Shown: positions 1-9,398, counted from the stretch's first letter. The stretch is 48,193 nucleotides of DNA from Natronomonas sp. (GCF_028274965.1 NZ_JAQCNO010000017.1:1-48193), one strand, 5' to 3'. A program made the numbers and translations. The notes: a model not told the origin generated them from the letters alone.

Positions 1-1532
1 TCGGTCGCGGACTCGACGGCCTCGCGTTTGACCGCCGCGGGGTCGAGGATGCCGTGCTCGACGGGATCGCCGACCTCGCCGGAGCGACCGCCGCTTATCA
101 GACCGGCCCGCCCCTCGGCGTCGTGCGTCGACCGGAGATCCACGAGGGCGTCGATCGGGTCCATGCCGGTGTTCTCCGCGAGCGTGCGCGGGAGCACGTC
201 GACGGCGTCGGCGAAGGCCTCGATCGCGAGCTGCTTGCGGCCCTCGACGCTCGCGACGCTCGTTCGGATGTGATCGGCGATCGCGACCTCGGTCCCGCCG
301 GCTCCGGGGACGACGCCGCCGGCGTCGAGGGCGGCCGTCACGACGTCGAGGGCGTCCTCTAAGGCGCGTTCGAGCTCGTCGGTGACGTGTTCCGTCCCGC
401 CGCGGGCGAAGACGGTGACCGTCTCGGCGGCGGCGCCGCCCTCGATGAACGCGAGGTCGTCCTCGCCGTAGCTCTCGACGCGAACGGTGTCGGCCTCGCC
501 GAGGTCGCCGTCCTCAAGATCCTCAAGCGTCCCGACCGTCCGCGCACCTGTCGCGCGCGCGATCGAGCGCGCCTCGTCGTCGTCGACGGAATCGAAGGCC
601 AACACGCCGTGTTTCGCGAGATACGAGGCGACGAGATCGTCGACGTCCCCGGTCACGAAGGCGACGTCGACGCCGGCGTCGGCGACCGAGTCGGCGTAAT
701 CGCGGAGTTCGGCCTCCTCGGCCTCGATGGCGCTGTTGAGCTGATCGACGTTCGAGATGTCGTACTCGGCGTCGATCTCGGCCTCGCGGACCTCGAGATC
801 GAGATCGAGCACGCCGATCGCGACCTCGGCGACGCTCGTGGGCATGTCCTCGTGGAGCGGCTCCTCCTCGCTGATGACGCCCTGGACGAGTTCGGTCGCG
901 GACGCCCCGGCGCCCGTCTGCGTCCGGATCGAGATCGCGTCGCGGTCGACGCCGGACTCGGATCGGACCTGCCGGATCGCGGCGACGATGGTCTCGGCGA
1001 GCGCCTCGGCGTCGATGTCGCCGGTCCCCTTGCCGGTCATCGACGACTCGGCGACCGACGCGAGCACGTCGTCGTCAAGCTCGTCGGTCAGTGTCTGCGA
1101 TTCGATCGCCTCCACGGCGAGCCGGGAGGCCTCCTGGTAGCCCTCGACGATGGTCGTCGGATGGATGTCGTCGTCGATGAGGTCCTCGGCCTGCGCGAGC
1201 AGCTGCCCCGCCAGAACGGAGGCCGTCGTCGTCCCGTCGCCGACCTCCTCCTCTTGGGTCTCGGCGACCTCGACGATCATCTGTGCCGCGGGGTGCTCGA
1301 TGTCCATCTCCTGGAGGATCGTCGCGCCGTCGTTCGTGATGACGACGTCGCCGGAGTCCGAGACGAGCATCTTGTCCATCCCGCGGGGTCCGAGGGTGGT
1401 GCGTACCGACTCGCTCACGGCCTTGCCGGCCGTGATGTTCGACGACTGAGCGTCCTTGCCGCGCGTACGCTCGCTGTCCTCGCTGAGAATGAAAAGCGGC
1501 TGTCCGCGCCGCTGGCGCATCTGCTGTGACAT
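1..1532 (-). CDS. Thermosome (group II chaperonin) subunit, C-terminus outside the window
   Basis: ATP-dependent cytosolic chaperonin subunit that assembles into double-ring folding complexes. About 510 codons are visible. The N-terminus reads [20 protein letters not shown], followed by the family blocks [11 protein letters not shown] (about residues 46-56), [12 protein letters not shown] (67-78) and the nucleotide-binding GDGTTT (98-103). The visible end, [15 protein letters not shown], matches the region that lies some 40 residues before the usual C-terminus, so only the tail is missing. The ATG at 1532 sits about 30 nt after a TATA box, which fits a nearly leaderless mRNA; an internal ATG at 1520 is the only close alternative. 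It differs clearly from the complete thermosome subunit at 33038-34723, so the two are paralogues that may form hetero-oligomers (known for the family, not shown here). Confidence 0.95.
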   Translation of the reverse strand, partial: MSQQMRQRRGQPLFILSEDSERTRGKDAQSSNITAGKAVSESVRTTLGPRGMDKMLVSDSGDVVITNDGATILQEMDIEHPAAQMIVEVAETQEEEVGDGTTTASVLAGQLLAQAEDLIDDDIHPTTIVEGYQEASRLAVEAIESQTLTDELDDDVLASVAESSMTGKGTGDIDAEALAETIVAAIRQVRSESGVDRDAISIRTQTGAGASATELVQGVISEEEPLHEDMPTSVAEVAIGVLDLDLEVREAEIDAEYDISNVDQLNSAIEAEEAELRDYADSVADAGVDVAFVTGDVDDLVASYLAKHGVLAFDSVDDDEARSIARATGARTVGTLEDLEDGDLGEADTVRVESYGEDDLAFIEGGAAAETVTVFARGGTEHVTDELERALEDALDVVTAALDAGGVVPGAGGTEVAIADHIRTSVASVEGRKQLAIEAFADAVDVLPRTLAENTGMDPIDALVDLRSTHDAEGRAGLISGGRSGEVGDPVEHGILDPAAVKREAVESAT

Positions 1533-1547
1533 GTTCACTGATATGTC

Positions 1548-1575
1548 GTCAGCGGTTCTATATAAAGTCTTCGCA
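1548..1575 (-). promoter_or_regulatory. Chaperone promoter box of the left thermosome gene
   Basis: Reading the minus strand from 1575 down: a BRE-like CGAAGAC, then TTTATATAGAACCGCTGAC (1566-1548). The TATA element TTTATATA is centred about 30 nt from the ATG at 1532. The block TTTATWTAGAACCGCNGAC recurs upstream of hsp20 (24602) and of the second thermosome gene (33003), so the conservation goes beyond a generic TATA box. I infer a shared heat-shock-type promoter. Confidence 0.8.
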
Positions 1576-1623
1576 ACAGCCGGAGGACGGGGGGCGTTCA
1601 CACGGCCGAATTCGGCCGGCTTT

Positions 1624-2523
1624 TTATCGCCTGTCGTGGACCGTGACCGCCCGGTCGGTGCGGGCCGAGACGCCGCGTGGGTTCCGCCGCGGACTCCGGT
1701 CGCTGTAGCGGGCCCGGAGCCCGTCGACGTACCCCTTCGTGCCGCCGATGACGACGTCGCGGCCGTTCCCGAACCAGCTCGAGGGCCTGAGATCACCGCT
1801 CACGACGCCTCTGAGGGCCGCGCTCGCGTCCATCGCGGCGTGTCGGACCGTCCTGAGCGGCACCGTCGGGTTGACGCCGTAGTTCTTCGCCAACCGATAC
1901 GAGAGCGACCGGTAGCGCCTCCGCCAGTCGCGCTCGGTCGACCCGCCGTCGGCGGCGGCCTCCCGCGAGACGCACATCTCCGTCTCCCAGGCGACCTCGT
2001 ACCCGAGCCCGGCGATCCGGTGGGCGGCGTCGCGGGAGCCCCCGATCTCGAGGTACTCGTCGAACCCGTCGATGGCGTCCACGAGATCGCGGCTCAACGC
2101 CACGTTCCCGCCGTCGAAGTACGTAACCTCCCGCCCGCCGATCGTCCTCGTTTCTACGGTGTCCGTCGCAACGCCCGCCCCGAGGCGCTCGTGTGTCGGT
2201 CCGGTGGCGGCGTCGGCCTCCGAGAGCGCCCCGGTCACCGCGTCGAGCCACCCGGGCTCGACGGTCATCGTCGGGTCGACGAACGCGACGGCGTCGCCCT
2301 CGACGCGCTCGAGCCCGGCGTTGCGGGCGACGTTGACGTTGCGGTCGTCGATCCCCACGAGCACGTCGACGTCCTCGCGCTCTCTGACCATCCCGCTCGT
2401 TCCGTCGGTAGAGGGCCCGTTGACGACGACGAGCTCCGAGGGCGCTTCGGCGGCGACCGCGTCGAGACAGCGCCGGAGCTCGTCGCGGTCGTTCAGGGTC
2501 GGGACCACTACCGAGATATCCAT
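1624..2523 (-). CDS. Family 2 glycosyltransferase
   Basis: 299-residue GT-A fold glycosyltransferase. The N-terminus MDISVVVPTLNDRDELRRCL is the nucleotide-sugar-binding strand and helix of the GT2 family. NVARNAGLERVEGDAVAFVDP (about residues 63-83) covers the region where the DxD metal motif normally lies; here it reads VDPT, so the metal motif is degenerate. FDGGNVALSRDLVDAIDGFDE follows, as expected for GT2. No signal peptide or membrane segment is visible, so the enzyme is probably cytosolic. It lies 47 bp downstream of a methyltransferase on the same strand and may be cotranscribed with it. Donor and acceptor cannot be read from sequence. The last 40 residues are Arg-rich, which is unusual for this proteome. 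Confidence 0.85.
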   Translation of the reverse strand: MDISVVVPTLNDRDELRRCLDAVAAEAPSELVVVNGPSTDGTSGMVREREDVDVLVGIDDRNVNVARNAGLERVEGDAVAFVDPTMTVEPGWLDAVTGALSEADAATGPTHERLGAGVATDTVETRTIGGREVTYFDGGNVALSRDLVDAIDGFDEYLEIGGSRDAAHRIAGLGYEVAWETEMCVSREAAADGGSTERDWRRRYRSLSYRLAKNYGVNPTVPLRTVRHAAMDASAALRGVVSGDLRPSSWFGNGRDVVIGGTKGYVDGLRARYSDRSPRRNPRGVSARTDRAVTVHDRR

Positions 2524-2570
2524 ACCGCTACGTAGCGGGGCCGACGATCAAAAACCCCGTGGCTGCGCGT

Positions 2571-3293
2571 TCACCCCGGGACCCTGGCGTCCCAGTAGGA
2601 GACCGACGCGATCCGATCGCCGACCGCCGTCTCTCCCAGCGACGTGTCGAGCGCCCGAAACGGGCTCGCGACGCGCCTCGAGATCGCCCGATAGAACCCG
2701 TAGGGGAGGACGAAATCGTGATCGACGCCCGCGACCTCAAGGCCCGAGCCGACGACGAGCTCCCTCGCCTCCCGGCCCGAGTAGAGCCGCGACCCCATCG
2801 GCAGCGCCCAGTTGTACACCGAGCGGGCCGAATACCGGTTGAACGTGTCGAAAAACACCTGCCGCTTCGTCACCCGGCGCATCTCCCGGATGAACCCCTC
2901 GGGGTCCGGCGCGAGGTGGAAAAACCGCATCGCGAAGACGGCGTCGAAGTGGTCGTCGGGGAACGGGAGCCGACCGGCGTCGCCCTGCATGAACTCGAGG
3001 TCGCCGCCGACGCCGGTCGCGGCGGCCTTCCGTCGGCCCTGTTCGAGCATCGCCTCGGAGATGTCCATCCCGACGATGTCCGCCCCCCGGCCGGCGAGCA
3101 TCACGGTAAAGCGCCCGGTCCCGCAGGCGACCTCGAGTATCCGCTTGCCCTCAAGCGGTGCCAGCGCGTCGAGTACGGCCTCCTTCTCGCGGCGGTCGAT
3201 GAACTGCCCGCCGCCGGTGAAGCGCTTGTCGTCGTACGCCTCCGCGACGTCGTTCTCCTGGTACCACTCCTGTCCCTTCACGCTGTCCGACAC
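2571..3293 (-). CDS. Class I SAM-dependent methyltransferase (UbiE-like)
   Basis: 240-residue Rossmann methyltransferase. SAM-binding motif I is ILEVACGTGRF, followed by DIVGMDISEAMLEQ and the acidic DDHFDAVFAMRFFHL motif typical of the UbiE/type-11 group. The substrate is unknown. I chose the GTG at 3293 because a GGAG-like sequence precedes it and homology-like sequence begins with GQEWYQENDVAEAYDD; upstream in-frame codons give unlikely basic sequence. A TATA-like TGTATAAG (minus strand, about 3372-3365) could serve a leader of some 45 nt. It is divergent from the small regulator at 3445 and probably cotranscribed with the downstream glycosyltransferase. Confidence 0.85.
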   Translation of the reverse strand: MSDSVKGQEWYQENDVAEAYDDKRFTGGGQFIDRREKEAVLDALAPLEGKRILEVACGTGRFTVMLAGRGADIVGMDISEAMLEQGRRKAAATGVGGDLEFMQGDAGRLPFPDDHFDAVFAMRFFHLAPDPEGFIREMRRVTKRQVFFDTFNRYSARSVYNWALPMGSRLYSGREARELVVGSGLEVAGVDHDFVLPYGFYRAISRRVASPFRALDTSLGETAVGDRIASVSYWDARVPG

Positions 3294-3444
3294 CACCCTC
3301 CGGGGAACCAAAAGGATGCTGGATGCGCCCGACCGCCTGCCGACGCCCCGACCGCTCGGGTCCCCCTTATACACTCCAATGTGTTCGTATTGTTTGATCA
3401 CACATGTAGCGAAGCTTTACCAACGGGTTCCGAGCACACGCGGT

Positions 3445-3723
3445 ATGAGCACGACGACGGAGGACGGCTCACGCCGGACCGACTCGCCGCTGGCCGACCC
3501 GGAGTTCCGCGACACGCTTCGGGAACTCCCGCCGAGCGCGAAACTGGTAGCGCGGGTGCTCGGGGACGCCTCACCGCTCTCGCAGGGGCAACTCGCCGAG
3601 GAGTCGCTGCTCCCCGACCGGACGGTTCGGTACGCGCTGAACCGCCTCGAGGAACACGACCTCGTCGACTCGCGGCACTCGTTTCGGGACGCCCGACGGC
3701 GCGTCTACTTCCTCGCGCGGTGA
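3445..3723 (+). CDS. Small winged-helix (MarR-like) transcriptional regulator
   Basis: 92-residue protein made almost entirely of one winged helix-turn-helix: LPPSAKLVARVL, then SQGQLAEESLLPDRTVRYALNRLEEHDLVDSR, then the wing DARRRVYFLA. This pattern (helix, recognition helix TVRYALNRL, basic wing) is common in haloarchaeal MarR/ArsR-like proteins. The ATG at 3445 lies about 27 nt after a weak TATA-like CTTTAC (3415-3420), which suggests a leaderless mRNA. It is divergent from the methyltransferase/glycosyltransferase pair and could regulate it; that is inference from position only. The N-terminal 25 residues are a Ser/Thr/Asp-rich tail. Confidence 0.8.
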   Translation: MSTTTEDGSRRTDSPLADPEFRDTLRELPPSAKLVARVLGDASPLSQGQLAEESLLPDRTVRYALNRLEEHDLVDSRHSFRDARRRVYFLAR

Positions 3724-3775
3724 CCGTTTCCACCGACTCCCGCCGCCCGCCGTCGGGGCCGATCGCCCGGGGCGG

Positions 3776-4918
3776 TTAGGACCCCGTCTCCCCGAACCCG
3801 ACGGCCTCGGCGTCGGCACTGGCCCGCTTGGCGGCCGCATCGACATCGAACTCCGCGACGACCTCCCCGTCGCGCACCAGCGGTTCGAGCAGCGCCTCGC
3901 CCGCTTTTTGCCCCTCGTCGTCGGCCAACGCGACGTGGTGGCCCCCGTCGGGCGTCCGGTACACCTCCTTTTTGCCGGACAGCTTCCCCCGCTTTGCCGT
4001 CGGGGTCCCGTCGACCTCGACGATGTCGAGCGCGAAGTCGACCGGATCGGCGTTCGTGACGTGGCTCCCGACGCCGAAGCCGTCGACGACGTCCGCGAGA
4101 CGCCGGATCTCCGCCGGCGTGATCCCGCCGCTGACGAGGACATCCACGTCCCCGTGGCCGCGCTCGTTCAGCTTCCACCGCGTCTCGCGGACGATGTGCC
4201 GGAGATCCCCCCGGCGCGACCCCGTCGTGTCGAGCCGGACGCTGTCGAAGCCGAGCTCGGCGGCCCGGACGGCCTCGTCGACCTCGTCGTCGTACGTGTC
4301 ACACAGCGCGATGCGGGGCACGTCCGGTCCGACGGCGTCGTCGAACGCGCGCCAGGCCTCCTCTTGGTTTCCCGCCCCGAAACAGAGCATCAGCGCGTGC
4401 GGCATCGTCCCCGACGGCGCCCGGTCCATCAGCTCGCCGGCGGCGACGTGTGAGAACCCGTCGAACCCGCCGATGAGGGCGCTGCGGTCGACCGTCCCCG
4501 CGACGGCGGGGTGGACGTGTCGCGCGCCGAAACTCAGAAGCGACGCCTCCGGCGCCGCCCGCCGCGCTCCCAACGCGGCGGTCGCCATCGCCGTCGGGTG
4601 TGAGAGGAACCCGAGGAGGGCGGTCTCGAGCCGGCAGAACTCCAGGTACGGCCCTTCGATCCGGAGGACCGGGCCGCCGTCGAAGAGCGTCCCTTCGGGG
4701 AGCGCGTCGGCGTCCACGTCGCGGCCCGCAAGCAGCCGGGCGGCGTCCGCCACGCCCGCGAGGAGCTCGAACTCGCCGGTCGGAAACTGGTCGGCGGTCA
4801 CCTCCGCGACGACCTCCGGGTCCCGCCCGGCGTGCTCTAAGGCCTCCTCCGTCCGGAGAAAGTACGCGTCGGTCGCCCGCCCCTGTTCGATCGCTGCGTC
4901 GGGGACGATGTCGAACAT
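3776..4918 (-). CDS. pncB: Nicotinate phosphoribosyltransferase
   Basis: 380 residues. It joins nicotinate and PRPP to make nicotinate mononucleotide in the Preiss-Handler NAD salvage route in the cytosol. The call rests on ATDAYFLRTEEAL at the N-terminus, the phosphate-binding barrel segments LCDTYDDEVDEA and SVRLDTTGSRRGDLRHIVRE, and VLVSGGITPAEI followed by GFGVGSHVTN, which is the family's C-terminal PRPP/phosphate loop. Length and order match the archaeal NAPRTase family. It starts 36 bp after the end of the rio1 gene on the same strand, so citrate synthase, rio1 and this gene may form a run. Confidence 0.93.
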   Translation of the reverse strand: MFDIVPDAAIEQGRATDAYFLRTEEALEHAGRDPEVVAEVTADQFPTGEFELLAGVADAARLLAGRDVDADALPEGTLFDGGPVLRIEGPYLEFCRLETALLGFLSHPTAMATAALGARRAAPEASLLSFGARHVHPAVAGTVDRSALIGGFDGFSHVAAGELMDRAPSGTMPHALMLCFGAGNQEEAWRAFDDAVGPDVPRIALCDTYDDEVDEAVRAAELGFDSVRLDTTGSRRGDLRHIVRETRWKLNERGHGDVDVLVSGGITPAEIRRLADVVDGFGVGSHVTNADPVDFALDIVEVDGTPTAKRGKLSGKKEVYRTPDGGHHVALADDEGQKAGEALLEPLVRDGEVVAEFDVDAAAKRASADAEAVGFGETGS

Positions 4919-4954
4919 ACCGGTCCGTATCGCGGCGCGGATAAAAGACTGCGC

Positions 4955-5812
4955 TTACTCCGCCGTCGGATCGGCCTCGGTGACGGCCTCGAGCAGCGCG
5001 TCGGCGTCGGCGTCGACCCCCTGTCGGGCGAAGAACGCGGCGACGTTGTGACAGTCCCGCTCGAGGAGGCTCCGGCTGTTCGGGTGATGGACCGTGACCG
5101 CCTGTCCGAGGTCCAGAAAACAGAGCTCCCCGTCGTGGACGACGACGTTGTACTCCGAGAGGTCGCCGTGGACGAGTCCCGACCGGTAGAGCCGACGCAT
5201 GTACTCTCGGACGACCTCGTAGGTCGTCTCGGGGTTCTCGACGCGGACCTCGTTGAGCCGCTTCGCGCGGTCGTTCTCGGCGCCGAGGTACTCCATCACG
5301 AGGACGTTCCGCTCGATCGCGATCGGGTTCGGAACCCGGACGCCGCCCTCGCGTGCGCGCTTGAGGTTCGCGAACTCCTTTTTCGTCCACGCGACGACGA
5401 CCTTCTTTTTGTCCGATCCGATCCCCTCGAAGCGGGGGTCGCCGTCGAGGTACTCCCGCATGTGCCGGAAGTCGGAGGCGTTGATACGGTAGACCTTCAC
5501 GGCGACCTCGCCGTCGGGCGCTAACGCGGTGTAGACGTTCGCCTCCTTGCCGGTCGAGATCGCCCCGCCGAAGGCGTCGACGTACCCGTCCTGTACCAGC
5601 TTGTACAGCGCGCCAAGGGTGGCGTCGTCGAACACCGACGCCTCGACTTTAAACTGCTCTGTGTTCTTGATCCGCTTTCTGAACTCGAGGAACTCCCGGT
5701 CCTGTCTGCGGGCGATCCGGTCGGCCTCCGTGTCCGCGACGTCGATCTCCTCGAACTCGTCGCCGACCGGTTCGCCCTCCTCGATCTCGAGCAGACCGTG
5801 TTCCTCGCTCAT
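4955..5812 (-). CDS. rio1: RIO1-type atypical serine/threonine protein kinase
   Basis: 285 residues. RIO1 ATPase/kinases act in late maturation of the small ribosomal subunit. Visible features are the ATP-binding loop STGKEANVY (86-94), the lysine of VAVKVYR (K106), the catalytic loop HGDLSEYN (215-222) and the metal-binding DLGQA (234-238). STGKEANVY separates RIO1 from RIO2, and there is no N-terminal winged helix as in RIO2. The first 45 residues are acidic and probably flexible. The 3' end is 36 bp from pncB. Confident as RIO1; archaeal substrates are not known from sequence. Confidence 0.95.
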   Translation of the reverse strand: MSEEHGLLEIEEGEPVGDEFEEIDVADTEADRIARRQDREFLEFRKRIKNTEQFKVEASVFDDATLGALYKLVQDGYVDAFGGAISTGKEANVYTALAPDGEVAVKVYRINASDFRHMREYLDGDPRFEGIGSDKKKVVVAWTKKEFANLKRAREGGVRVPNPIAIERNVLVMEYLGAENDRAKRLNEVRVENPETTYEVVREYMRRLYRSGLVHGDLSEYNVVVHDGELCFLDLGQAVTVHHPNSRSLLERDCHNVAAFFARQGVDADADALLEAVTEADPTAE

Positions 5813-5905
5813 TCCCTAACGGTAGGCGCCGCCGCCTGAAATCCCCACCGGTCGAGCCACCGCGACGCCCCGGGCGGGGACGCCGACCGCCTGCGGCGTT
5901 TCGAT

Positions 5906-7039
5906 CTACCGCTCTTCGATCGGCGTGACGGTCCGATCGGCCGGCCCGGCGTACCGCGAGCGCGGGCGGATGAGGCGGTTGTCGTCGTACTGTTCGAGGA
6001 CGTGGGCGATCCACCCGCCGACGCGGCTCATCGCGAAGATCGGCGTGTAGATGTCGACCGGGATCCCCATCTGGTAGTACGTCGACGCGGAGTAGAAATC
6101 GACGTTCGGCGCGAGCCCCTTCTCGTCGGTGAGGTGCTCCTCGAGGGTCGTCGAGTACTCGTACCACTTCATGTCCCCGGCCTCGCCAAGCGCCTTCGAT
6201 TGCTCGCTCAGGATCGTCGCCCGCGGGTCCTTGACGCTGTAGACGCGGTGGCCGAACCCGGGCACGCGGCGGCCCTCGTCGATCGCGTCGACGGCCCACT
6301 GGAGGGGGTCCTTATCAGAGTCGTCGACCTCCTTGAGCATCTCCATGACGTCCTGGTTGGCCCCGCCGTGGAGGCTCCCCGAGAGCGTCCCGATCGCCGA
6401 GGTGACCGCGGCGTGGAGGTCGGCGAGCGTCGAGGACGTGACCCGAGCGGAGAACGTCGAGGCGTTCACCCCGTGGTCGGCGTGCAACACGAGCGCCATG
6501 TCGAACGTCTCGGCGAGGACCTCGTCGGGCACCTCGCCGTTGAGCATGTACAGGAAGTTGCTCGCGTGTCCGAGGTCGGTTCGGGGCTCGACCGGGTCCT
6601 CGCCGTCCCGAAGCCGGGCGAACGCCGCGAGCGCGGTCGGGATCTTCGCCGTGATCCGGCGTCCCTTCCGGACGTTCGCGTCGACGTCGGTCGGATCGGC
6701 GTCCGCGTCCGGATCGTACGCCGAAAGCGTCGAGACGATCGTCCGGAGCGCCGCCATCGGGTTCTCGTCGGCCGCCGCGAGGTCCTCGATGAGGCGGTAG
6801 ACCCCCTCATCGAGCTGTCGCTCCTCGGCCATGGCCTCCTCGAACGCCGACAGCTCCTCGGCGGTCGGCAACTCGCCGTGCCACAGCAGGTACACGACCT
6901 CCTCGAAACTCGCGTTCCGCGCCAGGTCGTCTATGCTGTACCCGCAATAGACGAGTCGTCCATCGTCGCCGCCGATGTAACTCAGCGACGATTCGGCGAC
7001 GAGAACGCCCTCCAACCCTTTTTTGAGTTCCTCGGACAT
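5906..7039 (-). CDS. citZ: Citrate synthase
   Basis: 377 residues. It condenses acetyl-CoA and oxaloacetate to citrate at the entry of the TCA cycle. The catalytic triad is visible: H224 in SLHGGANQD, H264 in VPGFGHRVY and D314 in NVDFYSAS. LHADHGVNASTF (185-196) is also a family signature. Length fits the short archaeal/type I form. The ATG at 7039 is preceded on the minus strand by a TATA-like AAATAATAACC some 36 nt upstream. Aconitase, the next enzyme, lies at 45061-47046 in the same window but far from this gene. Confidence 0.96.
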   Translation of the reverse strand: MSEELKKGLEGVLVAESSLSYIGGDDGRLVYCGYSIDDLARNASFEEVVYLLWHGELPTAEELSAFEEAMAEERQLDEGVYRLIEDLAAADENPMAALRTIVSTLSAYDPDADADPTDVDANVRKGRRITAKIPTALAAFARLRDGEDPVEPRTDLGHASNFLYMLNGEVPDEVLAETFDMALVLHADHGVNASTFSARVTSSTLADLHAAVTSAIGTLSGSLHGGANQDVMEMLKEVDDSDKDPLQWAVDAIDEGRRVPGFGHRVYSVKDPRATILSEQSKALGEAGDMKWYEYSTTLEEHLTDEKGLAPNVDFYSASTYYQMGIPVDIYTPIFAMSRVGGWIAHVLEQYDDNRLIRPRSRYAGPADRTVTPIEER

Positions 7040-7185
7040 GTACGGAGGATTCCTATGCCCGGGAGAAAAGGGTTATTATTTGTGAAAAACGCCGCGTCCG
7101 AACCGCGAACGCCCGGGTTCGTCCGCTGCGGAAAACGCAGCGGGTATCAGTAGGCATAATAGCGCAGACCGATGGAGTACCGGTA
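7040..7185. promoter_or_regulatory. Divergent promoter region between citrate synthase and the deacylase gene
   Basis: 146-bp spacer between two divergently read genes. Towards citrate synthase (minus) an AAATAATAA element lies at about 7080-7071. Towards the deacylase (plus) CATAATAG lies at about 7154-7161, some 28 nt before its ATG at 7186, which fits a leaderless mRNA. No strong palindrome is visible. Confidence 0.5.
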
Positions 7186-8142
7186 ATGACCACTCTCGGC
7201 ACCGCGAGCGCGTCCCCCGGCGAGATGGACACGGGGCGGCTCCGGGTCGGCGAAGCGAGAGACGGCTCGGAGGTCGGGCTCCCGGTCGCGGTCGTCAACG
7301 GCCGACGCGACGGCAAGACGCTGTACGTCCAGGCCGTCTCCGACGGGGACGAACTCAACGGGCTCGGCGTCGTCCAGCGGCTCGTCCCCCAACTCGACCC
7401 CGAGGAACTTTCCGGTGAGATCCTCGTCGTCGGTGTCGTGAACCTCTATGGCTTCCGAAGCGCCGAACACCGCAACCCGATCGACGACACGAAGCTCAAC
7501 CGGACCTACCCGGGCAACGATTCGGGGACGGCCTCGGAGCGCATCGCCGCGGCGACGTTCGAGGCGGTGGGTCGGTCGGACCTCGTGTTGGACCTCCATC
7601 AGGGCTCGACGTCGTGTATGATAAACGAGACCCGCGTTCGGTGCGGGTCGCGCCACCGGCTCCACCGCGACTGTCTCGAACTCGCGAAGGTGTTCGGCTG
7701 CGGGTACATCCTCGACCGGAAGGGTCCCGACGGGCAACTCGCCCGCGCCGCCCCGGACGAGGGGATCCCGGCGATCGACCCCGAACTCGGGGGCTCCGTC
7801 GGCTGGGACGAGGCGTCGATCCGGAAGGGCCTCAAGGGCGTGTTCAACGTCCTCTACCGGTACGGCTTCCTCGATGGGGGCATCACCACCGAACCCCAGA
7901 CCCGCGCGACCGGGTTCAGACAGTACGGCTCGCCGACCGGCGGCCTCGTGAAATTCGACGTCGAACTCGGCGAGGACGTCAGCCGCGGCGAGACGCTGTT
8001 CGAGATCACGGACCCGTTCGGAACCGTCAAACAGCAGGTGACGGCCGACTCGAGCGGGATCCTCTGGCGACACCGCCGGCTCCCACAGGTCGCCACCGGC
8101 GAGTACGTCTGTTCGGTCGGCACCGACCTCGACGAGTACTGA
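7186..8142 (+). CDS. Succinylglutamate desuccinylase/aspartoacylase-family protein with an altered metal ligand
   Basis: 318 residues of the M14-like AspA/AstE zinc-hydrolase fold. The LYVQAVSDGDELNG segment (around residues 46-59) corresponds to the canonical first zinc motif HGxE, but the histidine position is Asp and only the glutamate is kept. The arginine and substrate-binding KLNRTYPG motif and the third ligand in LVLDLHQGS are present. The C-terminal 80 residues (PTGGLVKFDVELGEDVSRGETLFEI) form the barrel-sandwich domain seen in this family. The substrate is unknown; deacylation of an N-acyl amino acid or similar amide is the family activity. My recollection is that haloarchaeal homologues often share this change, so it may be a lineage variant rather than a dead enzyme. 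Confidence 0.82.
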   Translation: MTTLGTASASPGEMDTGRLRVGEARDGSEVGLPVAVVNGRRDGKTLYVQAVSDGDELNGLGVVQRLVPQLDPEELSGEILVVGVVNLYGFRSAEHRNPIDDTKLNRTYPGNDSGTASERIAAATFEAVGRSDLVLDLHQGSTSCMINETRVRCGSRHRLHRDCLELAKVFGCGYILDRKGPDGQLARAAPDEGIPAIDPELGGSVGWDEASIRKGLKGVFNVLYRYGFLDGGITTEPQTRATGFRQYGSPTGGLVKFDVELGEDVSRGETLFEITDPFGTVKQQVTADSSGILWRHRRLPQVATGEYVCSVGTDLDEY

Positions 8143-8301
8143 GCCCCGTTATTTATGTCCGATACCGCGCCCAGACCCGGCGTGTCCTGACCCTCTGTCG
8201 GCGACGACCGAGGCGGTTGTGCGGACCGTCGTCGCCGATCGCCGCGGCCCGCCTGTTCGCCCGCCCGAACTGACAAGACCGACCGCCGGTAACGCACACG
8301 C

Positions 8302-9378
8302 ATGTCACTGCGCTGCCCGGCGTGTGCGGACACGTACGAAGACCGGTGGCGGTGTCGCTGCGGCGAGCCGCTCCGCTTTGCCGACCGCCCGCGCCCGTCG
8401 GCGACCGCGCCGGCCGCCGCCGACATCGACCCCGCCGAGGGGCTGTGGGCGTTCTCCGAGTTCCTCCCGATCGAGCGCCGCGTCTCGCTCGGCGAGGGCT
8501 ACACGCCGCTCGTCGACGCGTCGGCGTGGGACGCGTCGTTCAAACTCGAGTACGTCTTTCCGACGGGATCGTTCAAAGACCGGGGCGCTACGACCACGCT
8601 CTCTCGGGCGGTCTCTCTCGGCGTCGATCGCGTCATAGAGGACTCCTCCGGCAACGCCGGCGTCGCCATCGCGACGTACGCCGCCCGCGCCGGGATCCCG
8701 GCCGAGATCTACGTCCCGAGGGACGCGAAGGAGTCCAAACTCTGTGCGATCCGCCGTGCCGGCGCGGATACGGTCCGAATCGACGGACCCAGGGAGACCG
8801 TGACCGAGGCCTGTCTCGACAGCGTCCGACGCGGCGAGGGGTGGTACGCGAGCCACGCCTGGAACCCGGCGTTCGTCTGCGGCACGGCGACGATGGCCTA
8901 CGAGATCGCCGCACAGCGGGGCTGGTCAGCCCCCGACGCCCTCGTCGTCCCGCTCGGACACGGGACGATGTTCCTCGGGGCCTATCGGGGGTTCGAGCGG
9001 CTCCTCGAGATCGGCTGGATCGATCGGCTACCGAGGCTACTCGGCGCGCAGGCGGCCGGATACGCGCCCATCGCCGACGCGCTCGACCGCGACGCGGCGG
9101 CGTCGGCACACAACGCCGCGGCCGACGGGATCCGGATCCGCGAACCGGTGCAGCGCTCGGCGATACTGGCGGCCATCGAGGCGTCGAACGGGGACGCCAT
9201 CGCGGTCACCGAGTCCGAGACGCTCTCGGAGCTGGATCGGCTCCACGACGCGGGGTTTTACACGGAGCCGACGTGCGCCGTTGCCCCCGCCGCGCTCCGG
9301 ACGTACCGGGAGCGCGGCGTCATCGATCCCGACGACGACGTCGTCGTGGCTCTCTCGGGAAGCGGCCTGAAGCAGTAA
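8302..9378 (+). CDS. Threonine-synthase-like PLP-dependent enzyme with N-terminal zinc ribbon
   Basis: 358 residues, fold-type II PLP enzyme. The N-terminus CPACADTYEDRWRCRCGEPL has four cysteines (5, 8, 18, 20) spaced like a small zinc ribbon, as in archaeal threonine synthases. PLP lysine K92 lies in PTGSFKDRGA; SSGNAGVA (115-122) holds the cofactor phosphate-contact asparagine; LGHGTMFLGAYRGF is the glycine loop; ALSGSGLKQ ends the protein. The family converts O-phosphohomoserine to threonine. Haloarchaea often carry several ThrC paralogues, so the exact substrate is unproven. The spacer from 8143 to 8301 holds a TATA-like TTATTTA near 8148 but is otherwise featureless. Confidence 0.85.
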   Translation: MSLRCPACADTYEDRWRCRCGEPLRFADRPRPSATAPAAADIDPAEGLWAFSEFLPIERRVSLGEGYTPLVDASAWDASFKLEYVFPTGSFKDRGATTTLSRAVSLGVDRVIEDSSGNAGVAIATYAARAGIPAEIYVPRDAKESKLCAIRRAGADTVRIDGPRETVTEACLDSVRRGEGWYASHAWNPAFVCGTATMAYEIAAQRGWSAPDALVVPLGHGTMFLGAYRGFERLLEIGWIDRLPRLLGAQAAGYAPIADALDRDAAASAHNAAADGIRIREPVQRSAILAAIEASNGDAIAVTESETLSELDRLHDAGFYTEPTCAVAPAALRTYRERGVIDPDDDVVVALSGSGLKQ

Positions 9379-9398
9379 CCCGCCGCACCGGGGCCGTC

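Noticed and set aside
387-1529. A 380-codon plus-strand open frame opposite the left thermosome gene
   Set aside because: Antisense shadow; the minus strand encodes an unmistakable chaperonin.
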